DNA of 13,835 nt from an uncultured Rikenellaceae bacterium (GTDB lineage Bacteria > Bacteroidota > Bacteroidia > Bacteroidales > Rikenellaceae): contig CASDWR010000215.1 in NCBI GenBank assembly GCA_949284665.1, positions 1 to 13,835 on the forward strand, given 5' to 3'. Shown in pieces: positions 6,895 through 13,835 of the stretch. The first letter of the stretch is position 1. Each line of letters starts with the position of its first letter. The notes beneath the pieces were generated by a model, which had not been told where the DNA came from, did no database searches, and saw only the letters and a list, made by a program, of their open reading frames with translations. Position numbers and translations under genes: made by a program.

Positions 6895-8154
6895 CTAAGC
6901 GTCCACGGTTTTGGCTTTGGCCCTGGTTGACGTACGATGTTTCTTTGCTTCGGTTGCCTTTTTTGCGGCCACTTGTTTGTCTACCTCGGCAATGAAATCT
7001 CCCAATACGTTCATATAGTTGATAAAAGCCTCATAACTCGATCCGTATGGGTTGAAAGAGTTGTGAACATCGCCATCCGAAAACCATTTTGTTGCCATGT
7101 AATAGAAGTGGTCCGATGACTGAAGAAATCTCCATGCATAATCGAAATCGGCATTGTCGATATACTTGATTTTGTCACGTTGGGCATAGAGTGTCCGGAA
7201 CGCTTCATTTTGCAGTTCGTTGCCGAGCCAGGCGGTGACATCGCGCTCTTCGTCAGCCCATGACATGGCATGAGGTACATGGAGGACACTGACGGGTTGA
7301 TGGTCCGCAGCGCTTTCCGAAACGGTGGCGAATGAAAGTTGTTTCGATGCGAGAGCCTGTTTTACAAAATATTGCAGGAAATCGAAAATCCCGGATTCTT
7401 CCTGTTGACGTTCTCCGAATGTTTCATATGCCATAAAGAGATTGATTACCTCACCGGGAGTAGTGTCGTCTGTCAGCCAACCGGTGAATTTGTCGGCTGT
7501 CAAAGGCCATTCCGCCCAGTTTTTATCCGAGAAACGATACGAAATGTCATCACTTAATTTATAGTTTCTCAACAGTAATCGCAAGTTCTGGCTGATGGGA
7601 TTGGCATAGACATAATTGGGGCTTTTCCAGCCCAGTACATGTTTGGCACCTTCGGCCAGCATTGTTTTATATCCCATTTCTGCCACGGTTTCGCCGATCG
7701 TATCAGAGTAGATGAGTGCGGTGTTGCAGAAAGCCGTAGGTTCCTGCCCGAACTCCTTGATGAGCATTTCGCGGTGCCTGTTTGCCTCTTCACGGAACTC
7801 GTCGGCCGAGATCAGCGAGGCCAGGGAATTGGAGTATGTGCCGGCTACGAATTCAGCACATCCCGTAGCGGCGAGTTTGCGGAAACCGGCCAGAACATCG
7901 GGCGCATAGTTTTTGAATTGTTCAACAGCCAGGCCCGAAATCGAGAAACTGACTTTGAATTTCCCTTTGTATTCTTCGATGAGTCTCAAGAGCAGTTCGT
8001 TCATCGGCAGATAACAGTTCCGTGCCACTCGGTTCATGATGGCGCGGTTAGCCGATTCGTCGAGGTAGTTGTGGTCCTTCCCCATGTTGAAGAAGCGGTA
8101 CGTTTTAAGACGCAACGGCTGATGAACTTGAAAGTATAAACAGATCGTCTTCAT
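6895..8154 (-). CDS. GH57 alpha-amylase-like protein with both catalytic residues replaced
   Basis: This 419-residue protein belongs to glycoside hydrolase family 57 by its N-terminal FQVHQPLR motif (8-15, region 1), SFSISGLAVEQF (69-80, region 2), FCNT-A-LIYSD (142-151, region 3), INLFM-A-YETFGE (237-248, region 4) and SDHFYYMATKWFSDGDVHN (347-365, region 5). In active GH57 amylases region 3 reads NTELIY, with Glu as nucleophile, and region 4 reads MDYETFG, with Asp as acid/base. Here the positions are A146 (codon GCA at 7717-7719) and A242 (codon GCA at 7429-7431), so hydrolytic activity is unlikely. GH57 alpha-amylase-like proteins lacking one or both residues are known from Bacteroides relatives. 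The last 25 residues are Lys/Arg/Ala-rich. GAGGAAGG lies directly before the ATG. The gene starts 58 bases after the glycosyltransferase stop in the same operon. It may bind glycogen or assist the neighbouring enzymes; that is inference. Confidence 0.9.
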   Translation of the reverse strand: MKTICLYFQVHQPLRLKTYRFFNMGKDHNYLDESANRAIMNRVARNCYLPMNELLLRLIEEYKGKFKVSFSISGLAVEQFKNYAPDVLAGFRKLAATGCAEFVAGTYSNSLASLISADEFREEANRHREMLIKEFGQEPTAFCNTALIYSDTIGETVAEMGYKTMLAEGAKHVLGWKSPNYVYANPISQNLRLLLRNYKLSDDISYRFSDKNWAEWPLTADKFTGWLTDDTTPGEVINLFMAYETFGERQQEESGIFDFLQYFVKQALASKQLSFATVSESAADHQPVSVLHVPHAMSWADEERDVTAWLGNELQNEAFRTLYAQRDKIKYIDNADFDYAWRFLQSSDHFYYMATKWFSDGDVHNSFNPYGSSYEAFINYMNVLGDFIAEVDKQVAAKKATEAKKHRTSTRAKAKTVDA

Positions 8155-8212
8155 CCTTCCTCTTTTTTATGTTTTTTTCAGATTCGTTGGTGTTTAGGTT
8201 GGGTGGTACAGG

Positions 8213-9523
8213 TCACTTTCCGGTATTTGCCTCATCGATCGCTTCCTGGTAGACAGCGCGTACCTTGGCTGCGGCATTGTCCCATTTGAGTCCGGTGACC
8301 TCCTCGTGCCCCTTTTGGGAGAACATATGTGCTAATGCCGGGTAGGTGATCAGGGCGTAGATGGCATCGGCCATCGCATCGACATCCCAATAATCCACCT
8401 TGAGGGCATAGTCGAGCACTTCGGCCACTCCGGATTGTTTGGAAATGATGACCGGAACGTTGGATTTCATCGCTTCGAGCGGTGAGATTCCGAAAGGTTC
8501 CGATACCGAGGGCATGACATAAACATCGCTCAGGGCAAACATTTTTTGTACGTCGTCACCCTTGAGGAATCCCGTAAAGTGGAAACGGTCGGCAATGCCG
8601 AGTTTTGCCACCCGACGGATGACATGATTCATCATGTCTCCGCTGCCGGCCATCACGAAACGGACATTCGGTACTCGTTTGAGTACTTTAGCTGCTGCTT
8701 CCACGAAATAGTCGGGACCTTTCTGGTAGGTGATGCGTCCCAGAAACGTGACGATCTTGTCGGACAGGTTGCGTTCCACTTCAATCTCCGTCGAGGCGAA
8801 TCGTACGGCATTGTGTACCGTGATTACTTTTTTGGGGTCGATGCCGTATTTTTCAATAACGATGTTACGGGTCAGGTTGCTGACTGCAATCACCCGGTCT
8901 GCGGCCTCCATCCCTGCACGTTCGATATCATAAACGCTCTGGTTCACATGTTCGCCGCTGCGGTCGAACTCGGTGGCGTGGATATGGACCACCAGCGGTT
9001 TGCCAGAGATCTGCTTGGCGGCTATGCCGGCATAATAGGTAAGCCAGTCGTGGGCATGGATGACATCGAATTCGCCTTCCAGGTCGCGGGCCACCTGGGC
9101 TGCGACCATGGCATAGCGGGCCACCTCTTCCATCAGATTGGCCCCGTATTTTCCGGAGAACGTATAGCGTTCACGCCATACGTCGCCATGCGAACGGTTC
9201 GAAGAGAGTTCGTTGACCATTTTTTCGCGTTCCTCATAGAACTCCTCGGGTGTGGCGTAAGGCACCATGTTGGAATCGATCTGAATGAACGATACCTTTT
9301 TCCACAATTCGTTTGTGTATTCACCCCCACTGTACAGCGCTTCCACATCACTGGCGTTGACCACCCGAACAAATCGCTGGTCCTCGTCGCCGTATGCACG
9401 AGGGACGACAAAGAGCACTTTCACATCGTTTTTGGCCAGACCTCGCGTCAGACCGTAACAAGCTGTGCCGAGTCCGCCGGTTATATGCGGCGGAAACTCC
9501 CACCCGAACATCAAAACTCTCAT
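8213..9523 (-). CDS. GT-B glycosyltransferase, glycogen synthase-like (GT4/GT5 type)
   Basis: This 436-residue retaining GT-B glycosyltransferase probably extends alpha-1,4-glucan (glycogen) from a nucleotide-glucose donor. The N-terminal acceptor domain has GWEFPPHITGGLGTACYGL (7-25), which carries the GGLG loop, and HAHDW (156-160). The C-terminal donor domain (about 255-430) has FLGRITYQKGPD (R263 and K268, donor-phosphate contacts), AGSGD (292-296) and the E-x7-E motif SEPFGISPLEAM (E342, E350). The glycogen-synthase role is inferred from its operon with debranching enzyme, GH57 protein and phosphorylase. Whether it uses ADP- or UDP-glucose is not visible, and no glgC or glgB is in the window. 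It starts seven bases after the debranching-enzyme stop, so translational coupling is likely. No Shine-Dalgarno is obvious; the leader is A-rich. Confidence 0.9.
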   Translation of the reverse strand: MRVLMFGWEFPPHITGGLGTACYGLTRGLAKNDVKVLFVVPRAYGDEDQRFVRVVNASDVEALYSGGEYTNELWKKVSFIQIDSNMVPYATPEEFYEEREKMVNELSSNRSHGDVWRERYTFSGKYGANLMEEVARYAMVAAQVARDLEGEFDVIHAHDWLTYYAGIAAKQISGKPLVVHIHATEFDRSGEHVNQSVYDIERAGMEAADRVIAVSNLTRNIVIEKYGIDPKKVITVHNAVRFASTEIEVERNLSDKIVTFLGRITYQKGPDYFVEAAAKVLKRVPNVRFVMAGSGDMMNHVIRRVAKLGIADRFHFTGFLKGDDVQKMFALSDVYVMPSVSEPFGISPLEAMKSNVPVIISKQSGVAEVLDYALKVDYWDVDAMADAIYALITYPALAHMFSQKGHEEVTGLKWDNAAAKVRAVYQEAIDEANTGK

Positions 9524-9530
9524 AGCTGTT

Positions 9531-11486
9531 TTATTTTTGTGTTTTACGTTTTCTGGGTTTTTTATAACTTTCGATCATCTCTTGGATGCGCAACAAGGCT
9601 CCCACGCTCCATGCCTGTGAGATTGCTCCCCGTTGAGCATGAGGGGGATCACCGTCGTAGATCTCCGATATCGAGCCGATTCCGTAACTGCTGATATCTT
9701 CTTCGAAAGCTGCCAGGATATCTTCAGCACGGGTTACATACCGTTCACCGCGGATGTCGAAATTAGCCTTTACATAGTGTTCGAGCAACCATACCCACAC
9801 CGTACCTTGGTGATATGCTCTGTCTCGTGTGGGTTGGTCTCCCTCATAACGTCCCTTGTAAAGAGGGTTTCGCGGCGAGAGTGTCCGAAGTCCTTTTGGG
9901 GTGAGCAGGTGTTGCTTGATGATGTCGATGACAGCCAGTTGTTGCGATTCGGTAATCATTTTATAGTCCAGGGAGCAGGCAACGATTTGGTTGGGCCGGA
10001 TGAACAGGCTGGGTCCATGATCGTCGACATAGTCGGCCAGATGGCCCTCTTTTTCGAGCCAGAAAAGTTTCTGGAACGACTCTTTGGTCTTTTCCGGTTC
10101 TGCAGTCCACTCCTTCACGAAGCGTGTATCCTTGAATTTTTTGGCAAGTGCGAGCGTGTAGCACTGTGCATTGTACCACAGTGCGTTGATCTCTACCTGA
10201 TAGCCGTCGCGACCGGTTACCGGTTTTCCGTCAACCACCGCATCCATCCACGTCATGGCGTGTGTGGGATTCGAAGCCCATACCAATCCGTTGGTGTGGA
10301 GAGCTATGACGTTCCCGATTCCTCTTCGGTACGCTCTCAGAATATCTTTCATCTTCTCCCCGTACCGGTTCCATATCTCTTGTGCCCCCACTTGTTTTTC
10401 GAGTTGTTGGAGCGTCCAGAAAAACCAGAGTGGGGCATCCACCGAATTGTAGGCCGATCCCATGTTGGGGAAGAGACCGTCACGCATTTCGCGTGTCATG
10501 GTGTCGAGTACGTCGATGCACGACTGAATGTCGCCCTGGGTAAGCGTAATGCCAGGCAGAGCGATGAACGTATCGCGGCCCCAACGTCCGAACCAAGGAT
10601 AACCGGCTGTCACTTCTGCATTCTTGCCGCGACGGACGATGAATTGGCGGGCCGAATGTCGCAGACAGGTCAGAAAATCCTTTTTGTCCGAGCGGCGAGC
10701 GAGTTCTTCTTCGAAAAGGGAGTCGAGTTTCTCTGCGGATTCCACCTCTTCGAGCGATGCGGAGAAAATGATCGGTTTGTCCTTTTCAATCGTCATTTCA
10801 AAGTATCCGGTCGTGAGCAGGTCCTCGTGCCAGTCGTAACCGCGGCGGTACTCTTCGGCATATTCGAAGTTGTAGTACCATTCGGGTGCGATGATGAATT
10901 CGTTTTCGGTATCGATCTGCATGTGCAGCCAGGGGAACTTTTCATAGAGCCGGCATTTCACCCCGCCTTTGATGGGATAGGAGTGTCCGTCGGCATACAT
11001 GTTTGCCTTGCTGAGCGAATGCTTGTCACGGAAGGCAAGGAACGGTCTCAGCCGAAGCGTCGTCTGTGAGTGTGCATCGAGCAGCGTGTAGCGGATAAGC
11101 AATTGGGATCGCGAGTGGATCCACAGCATCTCTTTTCGGAAAAGGACCCCGCCTACACGATAAGTGATGGTAGGGGTAGGGGTATATTTGAAGTCCACGA
11201 TGTATTTGTGGCCGCGCGGTTCGTATATTCCCGGATACCGGTGGATGGCCAGATTGAATGCCTGTCCGTGTTGGATGATCGTTTCGTCGAGTGACGAAAG
11301 GAGCACATAGCTGTTTTCGTCTTCTACGTTTATCGGGCATACCATCAGTCCGTGGTACTTGCGTGTGTTGCAACAGACGATCGTGGTGCTCATATAACCT
11401 CCCGCACGGTCCGTGGAGAGCATCTCGCGCTGCAGGGAATATTCGAGGTTTCCCAGGCTGCTTTTGTCAAAATTGAGAACGGACAT
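9531..11486 (-). CDS. Glycogen debranching enzyme (amylo-alpha-1,6-glucosidase, GH133 type)
   Basis: This 651-residue enzyme hydrolyses alpha-1,6 branch points of glycogen. The N-terminal domain (about 1-230) carries STDRAGGYMSTTI and CCNTRKYHGL, typical of bacterial GDE N-domains. The C-terminal catalytic (alpha/alpha)6 domain (about 280-640) carries GYPWFGRWGRDTFIALPG (D305 of WGRD) and SEIYDGDPPHAQRGAISQAWS (E608 is the likely second carboxylate). The length matches Bacteroidota homologues. The frame is open back to a TTG at 11549, but the family N-terminus starts at the ATG at 11486 (MSVLNFDKSSL), so the longer form is rejected. The C-terminus is strongly basic (KKPRKRK). It is probably the first gene of a tight unit with the glycosyltransferase, GH57 and lipoprotein genes. 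With the phosphorylase upstream it makes a complete glycogen-breakdown pair. Confidence 0.94.
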   Translation of the reverse strand: MSVLNFDKSSLGNLEYSLQREMLSTDRAGGYMSTTIVCCNTRKYHGLMVCPINVEDENSYVLLSSLDETIIQHGQAFNLAIHRYPGIYEPRGHKYIVDFKYTPTPTITYRVGGVLFRKEMLWIHSRSQLLIRYTLLDAHSQTTLRLRPFLAFRDKHSLSKANMYADGHSYPIKGGVKCRLYEKFPWLHMQIDTENEFIIAPEWYYNFEYAEEYRRGYDWHEDLLTTGYFEMTIEKDKPIIFSASLEEVESAEKLDSLFEEELARRSDKKDFLTCLRHSARQFIVRRGKNAEVTAGYPWFGRWGRDTFIALPGITLTQGDIQSCIDVLDTMTREMRDGLFPNMGSAYNSVDAPLWFFWTLQQLEKQVGAQEIWNRYGEKMKDILRAYRRGIGNVIALHTNGLVWASNPTHAMTWMDAVVDGKPVTGRDGYQVEINALWYNAQCYTLALAKKFKDTRFVKEWTAEPEKTKESFQKLFWLEKEGHLADYVDDHGPSLFIRPNQIVACSLDYKMITESQQLAVIDIIKQHLLTPKGLRTLSPRNPLYKGRYEGDQPTRDRAYHQGTVWVWLLEHYVKANFDIRGERYVTRAEDILAAFEEDISSYGIGSISEIYDGDPPHAQRGAISQAWSVGALLRIQEMIESYKKPRKRKTQK

Positions 11487-11554
11487 AATTACATCTATGA
11501 ATTGTTTTACCGATAGAGTAAATGTAGTGGTAATTTTCTTAATATCCAAATTTT

Positions 11555-11583
11555 CAAGGGTAAATTACCCTGTCCGGAGCAAA
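11555..11583 (-). promoter_or_regulatory. Possible promoter with palindrome upstream of the debranching gene
   Basis: Read on the - strand, a TTTG is followed after 17 bases by TACCCTTG, one mismatch from the Bacteroidota -7 consensus TAnnTTTG, about 70 bases before the debranching-enzyme ATG. The spacing is slightly shorter than usual. A GGGTAA-T-TTACCC palindrome (11558-11570) overlaps the -7 element and could be an operator or chance. The match is by eye only. Confidence 0.3.
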
Positions 11584-11594
11584 AATACCGAAAT

Positions 11595-11633
11595 GCCACG
11601 ACTCAGTCGGGCTCATTCCGAAAACCGTTTTCG
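11595..11633 (-). terminator. Paired hairpins after the phosphorylase gene
   Basis: Two hairpins follow the phosphorylase stop on the - strand. The first is CGAAAAC-G-GTTTTCG (11619-11633), a 15-base near-palindrome ten bases past the stop. The second is GCC-CGAC-TGA-GTCG-T-GGC (11595-11612), a seven-pair stem with one bulged T, followed by ATTTCGGTATTTTTG. The second plus its U-rich tail resembles a weak terminator. It could separate phosphorylase from the debranching operon or attenuate read-through. Confidence 0.4.
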
Positions 11634-11642
11634 TTTGCATCT

Positions 11643-13835
11643 CTATGCCCATTTTACCAAGGCGAAATCCATCCGGTGGGGTAATTTCGGATTTTTGGGG
11701 AAGACGCGAAGTGCGAGATCGAAAGAGCCGGCATGGACCGATGTGGCGGTAATGGCGTAATGCACCTTGCTGCCCTCTATTTTCACGATCGACAACTCTT
11801 TTTTCTCGATGATGTGTATGCTGTGGCCCTGTTCGATCTGGCTCGCCACGATCAATTCCACCCCGATATCTTCCGGTTTCAGCCCGTCGATATCCACTAT
11901 TGTTTCCACATAGTAGGGGGCGCCTACCATAATCGCCTCCTTGCCGATGTCCACCTGCTTGGTACTGACTACCGTAACATTATCCCATGCATTGCTGACT
12001 TTTCGTTTCCAGGCCGCTATTTCGCGGGCGAGGGTAAAGTCATTGGCTGTTATCTGGCGATTCCGTTCGTAGAGTTTGTTGTAGAATCGATCCTGGTAAT
12101 CGGTCAGCATTCGGTTCGTGGTAAAGTTCGAGGCGATGTCGGCGATACAACTTTTGATCGATTTGATCCAATCGACGGGAAGGCCCTTTTCGTTGCGTCG
12201 ATAATATTTCGGTACGATCTCTTCCTCGATGGTGCGATATATGATCTCGGCATCGAGTTCGTCCTGGAATTTCTGATCCTCGAACGACCGTTCCATGGGG
12301 AGCATCCAACCTGCCCCCTCTTTGTATCCTTCGACCCACCAGCCGTCGAGCACACTGAACTGCATGACGCCGTTCATGACCGCCTTTTCTCCGCTGGTTC
12401 CCGAAGCTTCGAGCGGACGGGTAGGCGTATTGAGCCATACATCCACCCCCTGTACCATTTTGCGGGCCAGTTCCATATCGTAATTCTGGAGGAAGAGAAT
12501 TTTCCCCGTAAATTGCGGCATGGCCGATACTTCTACGATTCGTTTGATCAGATCTTGTCCCGGAACATCATTGGGGTGCGCCTTGCCGGCGAAAACGAAT
12601 TGTACGGGATGCTCCTTGTTGTTTACGATGGCAGCAAGCCGATCGAGATTGGTAAAGAGCAGATAGGCGCGTTTATAGGTGGCGAAGCGGCGGGCAAAAC
12701 CAATCGTCAGAACTTCGGGACTGAGTGTTTCCTGAATCCTTACCATCTGACTCGGCGAATCGAAGCGAATCTCTTTGGGGTCGCTGAAACGTTTGCGTAT
12801 GTATTTGATGAGGCGGGTTTTCAAGTGCATCCGCACATCCCACAATTCGTCATCCGGGATATCGTGTACTTTCTGCCATGCGGGGATGTTGTAGGTGTAA
12901 TTCGAAAATCCGTCTGCGAAATATTTTGAATAGAGTTTGCGCAGGGGCGATGCGGTCCATGTAGGGAAGTGTACGCCGTTGGTGACATATCCGATATGGA
13001 GTTCATCCTTGAAGTATCCGGGCCACATGCCGCCCAGAATTTTTTTGCTTACTTCACCGTGGAGCCAACTTACTCCGTTTACCTCCTGTGACAGGTTGCA
13101 GGCCAGAAAACTCATCGAGAACTTTTCGTTCGGATCATTGGGCTTGGTTTTGCCAAGATTGATGAATTGCTCCCATGTGATTCCGAGACGGTCGGGGTAA
13201 TGAGCCATATATTGGCGGATCATCGATTCGGGGAATGCGTCGTGGCCGGCCGGGACAGGGGTATGCGTTGTAAATAGAGAGGAGGAGCGAACGACCTCAA
13301 GCGCCTCGCTGAACGAGAGTTTTTTCTTGTCTACGAGTTGATTGATCCGCTCGATGCCGATAAAGGCGGCATGCCCTTCGTTACAATGGTAGATGTCCGC
13401 TTTAACGCCCAACTTGTTGAGGGCACGGATTCCTCCAATGCCCAAAAGCAACTCTTGTTTGAGCCTGTTTTCCCAATCGCCGCCGTAAAGGTAGTGGGTA
13501 ATCGAGCGGTCTTCGTCGAGATTGAGGTCGTGATCCGTATCGAGCAGGTAAAGATCGGTACGACCTACTTCGCATTTCCAGATACGTGCCGTAACCGTAC
13601 GTCCCGGGAAAGCGATGTGTACCGAACACCAGTTGCCTTCCTGATCGCGTGCCGGCGATATGGGTAGTTTGTAAAAGTTTTGTGCTTCGTAGCTTGCTTC
13701 CTGCGATCCCTGTGAAGACAACCTTTGCGTGAAATATCCGTAACGGTAGAGCAACCCAACGGCTATCATCGGTACATTTTTGTCGCTGGCTTCTTTGAGG
13801 TAATCGCCCGCCAGAATACCCAATCCGCCCGAATA
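11643..13835 (-). CDS. glgP: Alpha-glucan phosphorylase (GT35), N-terminus cut off by window edge
   Basis: This enzyme releases glucose-1-phosphate from the ends of alpha-1,4-glucan (glycogen) using a PLP cofactor. 730 residues are visible; the frame is open to the window edge and begins Y-S-G-G-L-G-I-L-A-G-D, a segment that normally lies about 110-120 residues into these proteins, so the start is outside. A TTG at 13823 lies inside this conserved segment and is not a start. The visible marks are CNEGHAAF (151-158), RRFATYKR (382-389), a QNYDMELAR segment (450-458) and EASGTSGEKAVMNG (476-489), where K484 is the expected PLP lysine. EASGTSGEK replaces the EASGTGNMK of classical GlgP. This places it in the shorter, Thermotoga-type alpha-glucan phosphorylase subgroup. 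It lies upstream of the debranching enzyme with a 156-base gap holding hairpins, so it may be a separate transcript. Confidence 0.93.
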   Translation of the reverse strand, partial: YSGGLGILAGDYLKEASDKNVPMIAVGLLYRYGYFTQRLSSQGSQEASYEAQNFYKLPISPARDQEGNWCSVHIAFPGRTVTARIWKCEVGRTDLYLLDTDHDLNLDEDRSITHYLYGGDWENRLKQELLLGIGGIRALNKLGVKADIYHCNEGHAAFIGIERINQLVDKKKLSFSEALEVVRSSSLFTTHTPVPAGHDAFPESMIRQYMAHYPDRLGITWEQFINLGKTKPNDPNEKFSMSFLACNLSQEVNGVSWLHGEVSKKILGGMWPGYFKDELHIGYVTNGVHFPTWTASPLRKLYSKYFADGFSNYTYNIPAWQKVHDIPDDELWDVRMHLKTRLIKYIRKRFSDPKEIRFDSPSQMVRIQETLSPEVLTIGFARRFATYKRAYLLFTNLDRLAAIVNNKEHPVQFVFAGKAHPNDVPGQDLIKRIVEVSAMPQFTGKILFLQNYDMELARKMVQGVDVWLNTPTRPLEASGTSGEKAVMNGVMQFSVLDGWWVEGYKEGAGWMLPMERSFEDQKFQDELDAEIIYRTIEEEIVPKYYRRNEKGLPVDWIKSIKSCIADIASNFTTNRMLTDYQDRFYNKLYERNRQITANDFTLAREIAAWKRKVSNAWDNVTVVSTKQVDIGKEAIMVGAPYYVETIVDIDGLKPEDIGVELIVASQIEQGHSIHIIEKKELSIVKIEGSKVHYAITATSVHAGSFDLALRVFPKNPKLPHRMDFALVKWA

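Noticed and set aside
8546..9694. 382-codon open frame on the + strand opposite the glycosyltransferase
   Set aside because: It overlaps the glycosyltransferase and runs into the debranching gene, with no family similarity.
9633..11069. 478-codon open frame on the + strand opposite the debranching enzyme
   Set aside because: The - strand codes for a full, motif-rich debranching enzyme; the + frame has no domain or start signal and is a shadow.
11487..11549. 21-codon N-terminal extension of the debranching enzyme from a TTG
   Set aside because: The extension has a rare start and no family match and covers the likely leader; the ATG at 11486 gives the normal N-terminus.
11733..12929. 398-codon open frame on the + strand opposite the phosphorylase
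   Set aside because: It is antisense to conserved phosphorylase motifs, and its composition is typical of a shadow frame.
13821..13823. TTG as a start of the phosphorylase
   Set aside because: It lies inside the conserved YSGGLGILAGD segment and the frame stays open to the window edge, so the gene is truncated.
1..13835. Mobile element, CRISPR array, defence system or biosynthetic island
   Set aside because: No transposase, integrase, direct-repeat array, toxin-antitoxin pair or nuclease gene was seen; every large gene fits core metabolism or transport.

Overview
The window looks like chromosomal DNA of a Bacteroidales-type member of the Bacteroidota. The reasons are the gene sets, mostly weak Shine-Dalgarno sequences with A-rich leaders, and promoter-like TAnnTTTG remnants. 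The genus cannot be fixed from the sequence alone. There are no tRNA or rRNA genes, insertion sequences, CRISPR arrays, phage genes or other signs of transfer. It is an ordinary housekeeping region with a few real oddities.

Bases 1-3969 (+ strand) hold an aromatic amino acid operon: prephenate dehydratase (pheA, 5' end cut off), a class I/II aminotransferase, prephenate dehydrogenase (tyrA) and a DAHP synthase-chorismate mutase fusion. Together these cover entry into the shikimate pathway and the branch from chorismate to phenylalanine and tyrosine. A G-run/C-run hairpin at 4072-4096 separates the operon from the convergent genes beyond it.

Bases 4102-5884 (- strand) hold mqnA (chorismate dehydratase, first step of futalosine-type menaquinone synthesis) followed by a CorA-type magnesium transporter. 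MqnA also consumes chorismate, so two chorismate-using units sit side by side on opposite strands. A 435-base stretch without a convincing gene (5889-6323) carries a tentative mqnA promoter and a terminator-like hairpin.

Bases 6324-13835 (- strand) hold a glycogen/alpha-glucan cluster, in transcription order: alpha-glucan phosphorylase (5' end cut off by the window edge), a 156-base gap with three palindromes, glycogen debranching enzyme, a glycogen-synthase-like glycosyltransferase, a GH57 alpha-amylase-like protein and an NlpE-like lipoprotein. The last four are tightly spaced and probably co-transcribed.

The most notable observation is that the GH57 protein has alanine at both catalytic positions (nucleophile Glu and acid/base Asp), so it is probably a pseudoenzyme kept within the glycogen operon. 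The NlpE-like lipoprotein at the end of the operon has likewise lost the first Cys of its CxxC motif. I did not find a wholly new multi-gene system.
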